From NCBI GenBank assembly GCA_002438865.1, contig DJRJ01000062.1, forward strand, positions 20,682 to 27,394: a stretch of 6,713 bases of DNA. The letters are read 5' to 3'. Position 1 is the stretch's first letter. Each line of letters begins with the position of its first letter. Under the pieces are notes generated by a model that ran no database searches, was not told where the DNA came from, and saw nothing but the letters and a program-made list of their open reading frames with translations. This DNA is from Clostridiales bacterium UBA6363. GTDB lineage: Bacteria; Bacillota; Clostridia; UBA1381. The position numbers and the translations under genes are program-made. Positions 1 through 5,967 of the stretch are shown piece after piece.

Positions 1-1407
1 TACAGCGTCGATGTTGAAACGGAAAATGATGAAAAGTACCTCGGAAAGAATGTTTCTAAAGTCACTTATGAGGATTACAAATTTCCCGAATGTAAAAACC
101 GTGACAAGCATATAGTAGTTGCCGGAATGGGACCTGCGGGGCTGATGTGTGCGCTTATGCTGGCAAAAAGCGGAGTTAAGGTTACGGTACTGGAGCGTGG
201 GAAATGCGTTGAGGAGCGCAAAAAGGATACGGAGCGTTTCTTTTCCGAACGTGTGCTTGATGAAAATTCAAACGTGCAGTTCGGCGAGGGCGGTGCGGGA
301 ACTTTCTCGGACGGAAAGCTCACAACGGGGATAAGCGATTTCCGCATACGCAAGGTTTTGGAGGAGTTTTATGTCCACGGTGCGCCCGAGGAAATACTTT
401 ATACCGCAAAGCCGCATATCGGCACGGATAATCTTTGCAATATGGTGCGCAATATGCGAAAGAGCATAATCGAATACGGCGGTGAGGTGAAGTTTTCGCA
501 CACACTGACAGATATAATTATTGAAAACGGTGCTCTGACAGGGGCAGAGGTGACCTGCGGCGGCGAAAAGAAAATTATAAAAGCAGACGCAGTTGTTCTG
601 GCAACGGGACACAGCGCAAGGGATACGTTTGAAATGCTGAGACGCCGCAGTGTGCCTATGGAGCGCAAGGCGTTTTCGGTAGGTGTGAGAATTGAACATA
701 AGCAGTCGGTAATAAATGAAAGCCAGTACGGCGATAATGCAGAATACTTGGGTGCGGCGGATTATAAACTGTCGGTGCATTTGCCGTCGGGCAGGGGAGT
801 GTATACGTTTTGTATGTGCCCCGGCGGTGAGGTTATAGCGTCGGCGTCCGAAAAGGGCGGCGTGGTGACGAACGGTATGAGCCGATATAAACGTGACGGA
901 GAGAATGCCAACAGTGCCGTGCTTGTAAACGTAACGCCCGATGATTTTGACGGAGATGATGTGCTTGCCGGAATGTATTTTCAAAGGGAAACGGAGCAAA
1001 AAGCGTTTAAAGCCGGAGGCGAAAATTATAATGCGCCGGCGCAGACGGTGGGGGATTTTCTCGGTACGGAGAAAAGCGAACATATAAATCCGACATACCG
1101 CCCCGGCGTGACGTTTACCGAGCTTGAAAAGGTACTTCCGCCGTTTGCGGTAAACGCAATCCGTGAGGCACTGCCGCTTTTGGATAAAAAATTGCACGGC
1201 TTTGCGGACGGCGGTGCTGTAATGACAGCGCCCGAAACACGCTCGTCATCGCCTGTGCGTATTCTGCGCAGCGGCGAAACCCTGCAATCGGATATAAAGG
1301 GCTTGTTTCCGTGCGGAGAGGGTGCAGGCTATGCAGGCGGAATAACGTCTGCGGCGGTTGACGGAATAAAGGTCGCAGAAAAAATAGTTGAAAATATATG
1401 CATATGA
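1..1407 (+). CDS. FAD-dependent dehydrogenase, COG2509-like (5' end outside window)
   Basis: The reading frame is open from base 1 to the TGA at 1405-1407, giving 468 visible codons; the true start lies upstream, so this is a 3' fragment missing perhaps 60-70 residues if the family length of about 530 applies. A dinucleotide-binding Rossmann motif is encoded at about 118-147 (VVAGMGPAG), followed by the ribose-binding acidic end of the second strand (VLERG). Other family-like blocks are FGEGGAGTFSDGKLTTG, ATGHSARDTFEML, ETRSSSPVRI and a C-terminal FAD-contacting block (GLFPCGEGAGYAGGITSAA). Together these match the uncharacterised FAD-dependent dehydrogenases of COG2509 rather than the BaiN/HI0933 group. 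No membrane segment is apparent, so it should be cytosolic. The substrate is unknown. The ATG at 127 is internal to the Rossmann motif and is not a plausible start. The last codons double as the promoter of the next gene. Confidence 0.85.
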   Translation, partial: YSVDVETENDEKYLGKNVSKVTYEDYKFPECKNRDKHIVVAGMGPAGLMCALMLAKSGVKVTVLERGKCVEERKKDTERFFSERVLDENSNVQFGEGGAGTFSDGKLTTGISDFRIRKVLEEFYVHGAPEEILYTAKPHIGTDNLCNMVRNMRKSIIEYGGEVKFSHTLTDIIIENGALTGAEVTCGGEKKIIKADAVVLATGHSARDTFEMLRRRSVPMERKAFSVGVRIEHKQSVINESQYGDNAEYLGAADYKLSVHLPSGRGVYTFCMCPGGEVIASASEKGGVVTNGMSRYKRDGENANSAVLVNVTPDDFDGDDVLAGMYFQRETEQKAFKAGGENYNAPAQTVGDFLGTEKSEHINPTYRPGVTFTELEKVLPPFAVNAIREALPLLDKKLHGFADGGAVMTAPETRSSSPVRILRSGETLQSDIKGLFPCGEGAGYAGGITSAAVDGIKVAEKIVENICI

Positions 1408-1416
1408 TGTTATAAT
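1388..1416 (+). promoter_or_regulatory. Sigma-A promoter for the stalk-domain protein
   Basis: TTGAAA (1388-1393) and TATAAT (1411-1416) are separated by 17 nt, and TG at 1408-1409 makes an extended -10. The -35 and the start of the spacer lie inside the last codons of the upstream dehydrogenase gene. The predicted start of transcription is near 1423, giving a leader of about 30 nt before the ATG at 1455. Confidence 0.75.
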
Positions 1417-1454
1417 TTAATAAGAACATATTCGGATAAAGAAAGGATAAGATT

Positions 1455-1880
1455 ATGAAAAAAACAGCGATAGCCGCAGGAATGCTTGCACTTGCTTGCT
1501 CGTTCGGCGCATATGCGGCGGAGATAACTCCGTCGGTGTATATAAACGGCGGAAAAATAAATTTTGAAGAACAGCCGTATATAGATACGGAAATCAATCT
1601 TACAATGGTGCCGATACGAGGAGTTTTTGAGGCGGTCGGAGCAAGCATTGTATGGGACGGCGATAATCAGACGGTTATAGGAATGAAAGATAATTCATTC
1701 TTTTCATTGCAGATAGGACAGAACAGGGCGTTTATAAACGGCGAGGAATATACGCTTGAAACGCCTGCTGTTATAAAAAACGATACAACCTTTGTACCGC
1801 TGAGATTTGCTATGGAGGCACTCGGGGCGGACGTTTCATGGGACGGCGTAAACTGTGCCGTTATGATAAGCACAAAATAA
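1455..1880 (+). CDS. Small secreted protein with copper amine oxidase N-terminal (stalk) domain
   Basis: The 141-residue protein starts with a classical signal peptide: MKKT, a hydrophobic core (about residues 5-18), then a GAYA-AE cleavage site near residue 21-22. The mature part (about 120 residues) is a Cu_amine_oxidN1-type domain. It contains two copies of a half-motif at residues 52-74 and 114-136, both of the form VP-x-R-x3-EA-x-GA-x3-WDG-x-N, with 12 of 23 positions identical. In Clostridia and Paenibacillus such domains are exported stalk or wall-associated modules. They need not bind copper and are normally fused to an enzyme or adhesin; here the domain stands alone. The start is supported by GAAAGGA (1441-1447), 7 nt before the ATG. 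It has its own promoter and terminator, so it is monocistronic. Function is unknown; export is the best supported statement. Confidence 0.85.
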   Translation: MKKTAIAAGMLALACSFGAYAAEITPSVYINGGKINFEEQPYIDTEINLTMVPIRGVFEAVGASIVWDGDNQTVIGMKDNSFFSLQIGQNRAFINGEEYTLETPAVIKNDTTFVPLRFAMEALGADVSWDGVNCAVMISTK

Positions 1881-1890
1881 GACTGCAAGA

Positions 1891-1927
1891 AAAAAATCTC
1901 AAAGCAAATTTTGCTTTGAGATTTTTT
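1891..1927 (+). terminator. Intrinsic terminator after the stalk-domain gene
   Basis: Arms 1891-1908 and 1910-1927 are perfectly complementary over 18 bp (core TCTCAAAGCAAA/TTTGCTTTGAGA). In practice the hairpin would have a 4-5 nt loop. It is followed by a T run (1922-1928), and the 5' A run makes it structurally bidirectional. It separates the stalk-domain gene from the transporter promoter 20 nt downstream. Confidence 0.92.
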
Positions 1928-1948
1928 TATAAAACGATAATTTCAGGG

Positions 1949-1977
1949 TTGACAACCGTATTTTGCAGTGATATAAT
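1949..1977 (+). promoter_or_regulatory. Consensus sigma-A promoter for the transporter/sialidase operon
   Basis: TTGACA (1949-1954) and TATAAT (1972-1977) are perfect hexamers with a 17 nt spacer, and TG at 1969-1970 forms an extended -10. Predicted transcription starts around 1984, about 36 nt before the ATG. Two dyads overlap it: GGTTG-A-CAACC (1947-1957) over the -35, and CAGTGA/TCGCTG (1966-1971/1979-1984, one mismatch) flanking the -10. These could be operator sites, but both are short. Confidence 0.85.
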
Positions 1978-2019
1978 GTCGCTGTTCAATTAAAAAACAA
2001 GTAAAAATGAGGCGATAAA

Positions 2020-3243
2020 ATGGAAAAAAGCCAAAACGGATCAACAGCCCACAGACTGATATTTTTAGGCGCTCTGTCGTATTTCGGAAGTTATCTGACA
2101 CGAGTAAATTTAAGCGCAGTCATTGAAGAATTGTCAACGGCAAATGTGCTTTCAAAGGAGATACTTGCTCTTGCGGTTACGTGCAATGTAATCAGCTACG
2201 GAGTAGGACTAACGTTATCAGGATTTTTGTCGAACAAATTTCAGCCAAAATATCTTATGTTTTTGAATTTTATTCCTGCGGCGCTTGTGAATTTGGTTAT
2301 TCCACTTAACGGCTTTTTGGGCGGTGGTATTGCCATCGTTGTTGCATGGATTATAAACGGATTTGCCCAGGCGCTTATGTGGCCGGCTCTTATAAAAATA
2401 TTTCTGCATTATTTGGATTCAAAAGAGTATGACACGGGAGTATTCGCAACCGCTGTCGGCAGCGGCTTGGCATCGGTTCTTACATATTTAATGGTTCCTG
2501 TGTTTTCGGCGTGCTTCGGCAAAAACGGATGGGTGTTTATGTTTATCATACCTGCCGTGTTTGCGTTTGTTCTCGGTTTTATATGGATTTTTTCCGATTA
2601 TAAGATTGTTTCCGTAAAAACTCCGAAACAGGAGGTACAATCGGAGGGAAAAATTTTTATCCCGATAATTGCCGCAGCTGCATTTGCTATTGTACTCCAC
2701 GGCATTTTGCGTGACGGCACAACAACATGGATGCCTACATATATTAATGAAACTTTTCATCTGGGTGCGGGAATTTCCATTTTATCCGGCGTGGCACTGC
2801 CTCTGTTCGGCATTGTGACCTCATGGGTGAGCGTTGTGATTATCCGCAAACTCAGAAATCCGATTTTTTCTGCAACGCTGATATATGCCGTCGCTTCGGT
2901 GTTTTGCATAGCTTTGCGAGTGTTTAATCAAAACTTTGTTGTTGCGGTTTTGAGTATGGCAACCGTTGTGGGCTGTATGAACGGTATAAATCTGATGCTT
3001 GTAAGTATGGTACCGAAGGCATATGCGTCAACGGGAAAAGGCTCTTTGCTTTCGGGCGTTCTCAATTCATTCACATATGTAGGAAGTGCAGTTTCGGTGT
3101 ACGGCATTGTACTTTTTTCAAATGCGTTCGGCTGGCTGCCGACGGTTTCGCTTTGGGCAGGCATAGCTGTTCTCGGAACGGCGGTATGCGCTTTGACATT
3201 ACCCGTATGGAACAGAAAGGTAGGTAAGAAGAATGAAAATTAA
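2020..3243 (+). CDS. MFS transporter, organophosphate:phosphate antiporter (OPA)-like
   Basis: This 407-residue integral membrane protein has about 12 hydrophobic segments, roughly at residues 12-30, 48-70, 78-98, 103-130, 140-162, 170-191, 211-230, 250-274, 281-300, 305-332, 342-366 and 371-395. They are split by a charged central loop at about 192-211, the usual two-bundle MFS arrangement. Motifs resemble the OPA group (GlpT/UhpT/UhpC): YLTRVN at 25-30, NGFAQALMWPALIKI at 113-127 and LRDGTTTWMPTYINETF at 230-246. Family knowledge suggests uptake of a small polar, often phosphorylated or anionic solute, but the substrate cannot be read from the sequence. The start is supported by GAGG at 2009-2012 upstream of the ATG. 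The 3' end overlaps the next gene by 11 nt, implying translational coupling and a shared job. A plain MFS sugar or sugar-acid importer is the alternative. Confidence 0.88.
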   Translation: MEKSQNGSTAHRLIFLGALSYFGSYLTRVNLSAVIEELSTANVLSKEILALAVTCNVISYGVGLTLSGFLSNKFQPKYLMFLNFIPAALVNLVIPLNGFLGGGIAIVVAWIINGFAQALMWPALIKIFLHYLDSKEYDTGVFATAVGSGLASVLTYLMVPVFSACFGKNGWVFMFIIPAVFAFVLGFIWIFSDYKIVSVKTPKQEVQSEGKIFIPIIAAAAFAIVLHGILRDGTTTWMPTYINETFHLGAGISILSGVALPLFGIVTSWVSVVIIRKLRNPIFSATLIYAVASVFCIALRVFNQNFVVAVLSMATVVGCMNGINLMLVSMVPKAYASTGKGSLLSGVLNSFTYVGSAVSVYGIVLFSNAFGWLPTVSLWAGIAVLGTAVCALTLPVWNRKVGKKNEN

Positions 3244-4528
3244 AGTCGGTGACGAAAAAGTAGTTGTGCGGGGTATTCGCCCCGAGGAGGGTATGTGGGG
3301 ACCGTATCAGTTCCCGACGCCTTACAAGGTGGGTGATAAGATTGCGGTTTCCGTTCATGTGGGCGAGGACTCGATTAAAACCTACGGTGACGGCAAGCTT
3401 TGGTTTGTGAGCGGGGATAAGGGGGAAACGTGGCAGGAAACCACTCCCGATATTATTGCTGACTGCGGCTTAAAACTCCCCAACGGCGATACAATCACTT
3501 TCCCGAGAGTGTCCGCAATAGATGTGAGCGATTATAAAATTCCGAGCTTTCTCGAATTGACTCCCGGAACGGATTATTCAAAAAAAGCGGAGGAGGGGAC
3601 ATTCCCTCAGCAGGACGGCGTGACGTCGCATTGCGGATATATTATCCGTGCGTATAATGCGGACAGACTTCCCGACTCTTTAAGCGAGAAAAAGTGGTAT
3701 ATGATAAGGAAAACCGCAAGCGGCGAGGTCAGAGAGGAATACTGCAAGCTTGAGTGGCCGTATCTCACACGAGTGGTATTTTCGGACGATACCTTCAAAA
3801 ATCCGTATATGAAAGGTATTTTCCCGACGGGCGTGCCGAAAATCGGTCCCGACGGTGCTGTGTGGATAACCGCTTTTTCGGGCGAGGGACATATCGACCC
3901 GAAAACGAAACAGTATAGCCCGTATTATTCGGCGGAGATTTTCCGCTCCGAAGATAACGGCTATACCTTTAAGCAGTACGCTCATATGGAATATCCCGCC
4001 GACGGAAATAAATATCCTTATTTAAGCGGCGGTTTTTCAGATAATGAAATCGCATTTTTTGACGACGGCTCGATGTGCTGGTTTATGCGTTCCGCATGGT
4101 ACGGCTCAACGGGTATCGAGTGGGCGCCTATGTATATGTCAAGGTCATATGATATGGGAAAAACATGGTCCGCACCCGAGGAGTTTTCGTTTACGGGGGT
4201 TTATCCGAGCCTTTGCAGACTTGACTGCGGTGTAACTCTTTTATGTTTCGCACGCCCCGGAATGTTTGTAACGGCTTGCCCGAATGATGACAGCACAAAA
4301 TGGACAGAGCCGATTGAGCTTATGACGCCGGGCGACCGCTCGCATCTTGCAAATGTGAAAAATGAGCCGAAAACCTTTCATGATTGGGACGGAGCCTGCA
4401 ATAACTGCACACTGATAACTGTTGATGAAAACAGTGCGCTTATATTTAACTGTGACTTTTATTTCCCGGACGAGAACGGCGTAAAAAGAAAAACGGTGTT
4501 CTGCAGAAGAATAACCGTAGAGCCGTAA
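3233..4528 (+). CDS. Sialidase-fold (BNR/Asp-box) glycoside hydrolase-like protein, cytosolic
   Basis: The 431-residue protein has three Asp-box loops of six-bladed sialidase propellers: SGDKGETW (60-67), SEDNGYTF (239-246) and SYDMGKTW (305-312). Sialidase-superfamily blocks follow the usual order: VPKIGPDGAVWI (201-212), NEIAFFDDGSMCWFMR (271-286) and YPSLCRLDCGVTLLCFARPG (324-343). R286 and R341, with R13 or R16 near the N-terminus, are candidates for an arginine cluster that binds a carboxylate. I see no literal FRIP motif, so true sialic acid specificity is unproven; related folds act on other sugars. There is no signal peptide, whereas most GH33 sialidases are exported. The gene starts inside the transporter gene (11 nt overlap), with AGGT at 3222-3225 serving as a ribosome binding site. 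The inferred role is cleavage of a glycoside brought in by the transporter. Alternatives are another sialidase-like hydrolase, or a non-catalytic propeller. Confidence 0.82.
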   Translation: MKIKVGDEKVVVRGIRPEEGMWGPYQFPTPYKVGDKIAVSVHVGEDSIKTYGDGKLWFVSGDKGETWQETTPDIIADCGLKLPNGDTITFPRVSAIDVSDYKIPSFLELTPGTDYSKKAEEGTFPQQDGVTSHCGYIIRAYNADRLPDSLSEKKWYMIRKTASGEVREEYCKLEWPYLTRVVFSDDTFKNPYMKGIFPTGVPKIGPDGAVWITAFSGEGHIDPKTKQYSPYYSAEIFRSEDNGYTFKQYAHMEYPADGNKYPYLSGGFSDNEIAFFDDGSMCWFMRSAWYGSTGIEWAPMYMSRSYDMGKTWSAPEEFSFTGVYPSLCRLDCGVTLLCFARPGMFVTACPNDDSTKWTEPIELMTPGDRSHLANVKNEPKTFHDWDGACNNCTLITVDENSALIFNCDFYFPDENGVKRKTVFCRRITVEP

Positions 4529-4539
4529 TTTAGAAGAAA

Positions 4540-4577
4540 TTTTTACGGTGCGGATTTTTTAGTCCGCATCGTAAAAA
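4540..4577 (+). other. Hairpin between the sialidase-like gene and the infC promoter
   Basis: A 15-bp stem pairs 4540-4554 with 4563-4577 (core ACGGTGCGGA with TCCGCATCGT, one G-T wobble) around an 8-nt T-rich loop. It sits where the operon terminator should be. However, the T run is on the 5' side and in the loop while the 3' side is an A run, the reverse of an intrinsic terminator on either strand. It may be an mRNA 3'-end stabiliser, a processing site or a weak terminator. The attenuator downstream could also stop read-through. Confidence 0.6.
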
Positions 4578-4592
4578 AATTAAAAAAAATAC

Positions 4593-4621
4593 TTGACAAC
4601 AAAGGCAATTGCTGTTATAAT
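4593..4621 (+). promoter_or_regulatory. Consensus sigma-A promoter of the infC-rpmI-rplT operon
   Basis: TTGACA (4593-4598) and TATAAT (4616-4621) are both perfect, with a 17 nt spacer and TG at 4613-4614 as an extended -10. Transcription should begin about 4628, leaving a leader of about 170 nt before infC, long enough for the attenuator structure found there. Confidence 0.9.
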
Positions 4622-4641
4622 ATTTGAGTAAGAAAACAAGC

Positions 4642-4740
4642 AGGACTATCCGTTCTCACCGTACGGCTTTCGTGTTTTACGGTAAATACATTAAGCTTAG
4701 GCTTATTTGTGCGCGGATAGTAATATCCGTTTTTTTATTG
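4642..4740 (+). promoter_or_regulatory. L20-leader-type attenuator upstream of infC
   Basis: The leader can fold two ways. In the read-through form, ACTATCCG (4645-4652) pairs perfectly with CGGATAGT (4714-4721), enclosing two hairpins: ACCGTA/TACGGT (4658-4663/4678-4683) and TAAGC/GCTTA (4692-4696/4701-4705, loop TTAG). In the alternative form, CGGATA (4714-4719) pairs instead with TATCCG (4724-4729) and is followed by seven T. Because both forms use 4714-4719, they exclude each other. In Bacillus subtilis the same operon is repressed by L20, which promotes premature termination in the leader, and the Rfam L20_leader family covers this position in Firmicutes. The match here rests on position and architecture; I have not aligned it to the family model. 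The ligand is inferred to be L20, encoded at the end of the operon. Confidence 0.8.
4714..4736 (+). terminator. Attenuator terminator in the infC leader
   Basis: The hairpin CGGATA-GTAA-TATCCG (4714-4729) has a 6-bp stem and a tetraloop, followed directly by T7 (4730-4736). The short stem suits a conditional terminator that competes with the upstream pairing partner at 4645-4652. It would also catch transcripts arriving from the sialidase operon. Confidence 0.82.
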
Positions 4741-4758
4741 GAATGTAAGGTAAACTTG

Positions 4759-4776
4759 ATGTCCGCAAACGGGCAT
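4759..4776 (+). other. Hairpin covering a decoy ATG just upstream of the infC ribosome binding site
   Basis: ATGTCCG (4759-4765) pairs with CGGGCAT (4770-4776) around a CAAA loop, 7 bp with one G-T wobble. The in-frame ATG at 4759 is inside the stem, while the strong Shine-Dalgarno sequence at 4784-4790 is left free. This favours initiation at 4798 rather than 4759. Confidence 0.55.
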
Positions 4777-4783
4777 AAATTAT

Positions 4784-4800
4784 GGGAGGGATTAACAATT
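4784..4800 (+). promoter_or_regulatory. Ribosome binding site and AUU start codon of infC
   Basis: GGGAGGG (4784-4790) lies 7 nt before an in-frame ATT (4798-4800). It is the strongest Shine-Dalgarno match in the leader and no ATG or GTG is suitably spaced from it. infC uses AUU in Escherichia coli and Geobacillus, so the unusual codon fits the gene. Confidence 0.8.
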
Positions 4801-5310
4801 AGTAAGAATGACCTGCAGGTGAATGAACAAATTCGTGACAGCGAACTCCGTGTTGTTTCGGAGGACGGCGGTCAGTTGGGCGTTATGAGTGCGGCTGAAG
4901 CGCAGGCGCTGGCAAATGACCGTGGACTTGATCTGGTAAAGATTGCTCCGCAGGCTAAGCCGCCTGTGTGCAAGATAATGGATTACGGCAAGTATCGGTT
5001 TGAGCTTTCAAAGCGTGAGAAAGAAAACCGCAAAAATCAGAAGGTGGTCAACATTAAAGAAGTTCAGCTTTCACCTTCGATTGACACGAACGACTTCAAT
5101 ACAAAATGCAAACACGCAATCAAGTTTTTGAAAAACGGCGATAAGGTAAAGGTTATGGTGCGTTTCCGAGGACGTGAGGTAAGTCATTCTGAAATCGGGT
5201 ATACTCTCCTGGAGAGATTTGCCGAGCAGACCAAGGAGGCCGGTACTGTAGAAAGACCTGCTAAATTAGAGGGCAGAAATATGCTGATGTTTCTCGCACC
5301 TTTATCATAA
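4798..5310 (+). CDS. infC: Translation initiation factor IF-3
   Basis: IF-3 binds the 30S subunit, prevents premature 50S joining and checks start codon and initiator tRNA choice. Read from the ATT at 4798, the protein has 170 residues, a normal length. The N-domain runs from about residue 6 to 70 (LQVNEQIRDSELRV onward) and includes the family signature KIMDYGKYRFE at 59-69. A lysine-rich linker follows at about 71-88, then the C-domain from about 89, with FKNGDKV-like LKNGDKVKVMVRFRGRE at 111-127. The AUU start is chosen from the Shine-Dalgarno spacing. The alternative ATG at 4759 would add 13 residues (SANGHKLWEGLT) unlike IF-3 and is buried in a hairpin. The TTG at 4624 lies in the untranslated leader. 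Expected control is leader attenuation plus IF-3 autoregulation through the AUU codon. It is the first gene of infC-rpmI-rplT. Confidence 0.96.
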   Translation: MSKNDLQVNEQIRDSELRVVSEDGGQLGVMSAAEAQALANDRGLDLVKIAPQAKPPVCKIMDYGKYRFELSKREKENRKNQKVVNIKEVQLSPSIDTNDFNTKCKHAIKFLKNGDKVKVMVRFRGREVSHSEIGYTLLERFAEQTKEAGTVERPAKLEGRNMLMFLAPLS

Positions 5311-5341
5311 TTGTATATAAAAACCGGAAGGAGTGGACATT

Positions 5342-5545
5342 ATGGCTAAGACTAAGATAAAAACACACAGAGGCGCTGCCAAGAGATTCAATCTTACTAA
5401 AAACGGTAAGGTTAAGATGAACAAAGCGTTCAGAAGACACATTCTGAATAAGAAAACAACAAAGAGAAAGAGACATTTAAGAAAGCAAGCTTACTGTGCA
5501 AAAGCTAATGCAGCAGTAATCAAAAAGCTTATTCCTTACAAATAA
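5342..5545 (+). CDS. rpmI: Large ribosomal subunit protein bL35
   Basis: The 67-residue, highly basic protein carries the L35 signature [12 protein letters not shown] at residues 6-17 and the usual end [10 protein letters not shown]. It is a component of the 50S subunit bound to 23S rRNA. The start at 5342 is fixed by GGAAGGAG (5326-5333), 8 nt upstream, and by the conserved MAKTKIKTH beginning. An in-frame GTG at 5333 overlaps the ribosome binding site and is rejected. It follows infC by 31 nt and precedes rplT by 22 nt, so the three genes share one transcript. Confidence 0.98.
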   Translation: MAKTKIKTHRGAAKRFNLTKNGKVKMNKAFRRHILNKKTTKRKRHLRKQAYCAKANAAVIKKLIPYK

Positions 5546-5567
5546 TCGAAAGAGAGGTTGAAAAACA

Positions 5568-5921
5568 ATGGCAAGAGTTAAAGGTGCTTTAAATACCAGA
5601 AAAAGACATAAGAAAATATTAAAGCTTGCTAAAGGCTTTTACGGCGCTCAGAGCAGACAGTACAGAGTCGCAAGGCAGGCAGTTATGCGTTCAATGCAGA
5701 ATGCGTATGTTGGCAGAAAGAGAAAGAAGAGAGATTTCAGACGTCTTTGGATTGCCAGAATAAGCGCAGCCGCTAAGATGAACGGTATGAATTATTCGAC
5801 ATTTATGAACGGTTTGAAGAAAGCCGGCATAGAAATGAACAGAAAGGTGCTCAGCGAGGTTGCTATAGCAGACCCTGCGGCATTTGCAAAATTGGTTGAG
5901 ACAGCTAAAAACGCAAGATAA
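5568..5921 (+). CDS. rplT: Large ribosomal subunit protein bL20
   Basis: This 117-residue basic protein begins with the typical [20 protein letters not shown] and has full L20 length. The family signature, starting at [20 protein letters not shown], lies at about residues 53-72. L20 is an early-assembly 50S protein that binds 23S rRNA; its extended N-terminal tail (about 1-58) and globular C-domain are both present. In Firmicutes it also represses its own operon by binding the infC leader, which fits the attenuator seen upstream. The ribosome binding site is AGAGG (5553-5557), 10 nt before the ATG. It is the last gene before the operon terminator. Confidence 0.98.
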   Translation: MARVKGALNTRKRHKKILKLAKGFYGAQSRQYRVARQAVMRSMQNAYVGRKRKKRDFRRLWIARISAAAKMNGMNYSTFMNGLKKAGIEMNRKVLSEVAIADPAAFAKLVETAKNAR

Positions 5922-5932
5922 TCAGCCTATAC

Positions 5933-5967
5933 ACGGAGTTGTTGCTTAGTGCGGCGACTCCGTTTTT
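5933..5967 (+). terminator. Terminator of the infC-rpmI-rplT operon
   Basis: ACGGAGTTGTTGC (5933-5945) pairs with GCGGCGACTCCGT (5951-5963) over 13 bp with three G-T wobbles and a TTAGT loop, followed by T5 (5963-5967). It starts 11 nt after the rplT stop. Its 3' arm plus T run (5958-5967) is also perfectly complementary to the ribosome binding site of the next gene. Confidence 0.9.

Noticed and set aside
268..1197. A long open frame (309 codons) on the - strand, antisense to the dehydrogenase
   Set aside because: It lies entirely within a well-supported + strand gene. Its translation is rich in His, Arg, Cys and Phe with no recognisable domain, and no ribosome binding site was identified.
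1485..1505. Possible lipoprotein signal (ALACS) in the stalk-domain protein
   Set aside because: The residues before Cys15 are Ala-Leu-Ala, not a good lipobox, and a clear AYA-A signal peptidase I site follows.
1115..1648. A 177-codon open frame on the - strand across the dehydrogenase end and the stalk-domain start
   Set aside because: It runs antisense to two real genes and through the promoter between them, and the protein shows no family motif.
4605..4612. GCAATTGC palindrome inside the infC promoter spacer
   Set aside because: It is only 8 nt with no extended symmetry, so chance is a sufficient explanation.
4541..4683. TTTTACGGT occurring twice (4541-4549 and 4675-4683)
   Set aside because: This is a 9-nt match in AT-rich leader sequence with no shared flanks, too short to call a repeat.
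4624..4797. N-terminal extension of infC from the TTG at 4624 or the ATG at 4759
   Set aside because: The segment contains the leader attenuator including its T7 terminator, does not resemble IF-3, and the strong ribosome binding site points to 4798. The 4759 start remains a weaker alternative.
5333..5341. GTG start for rpmI three codons upstream
   Set aside because: The codon overlaps the GGAAGGAG ribosome binding site, and L35 proteins begin with [13 protein letters not shown] sequence at 5342.
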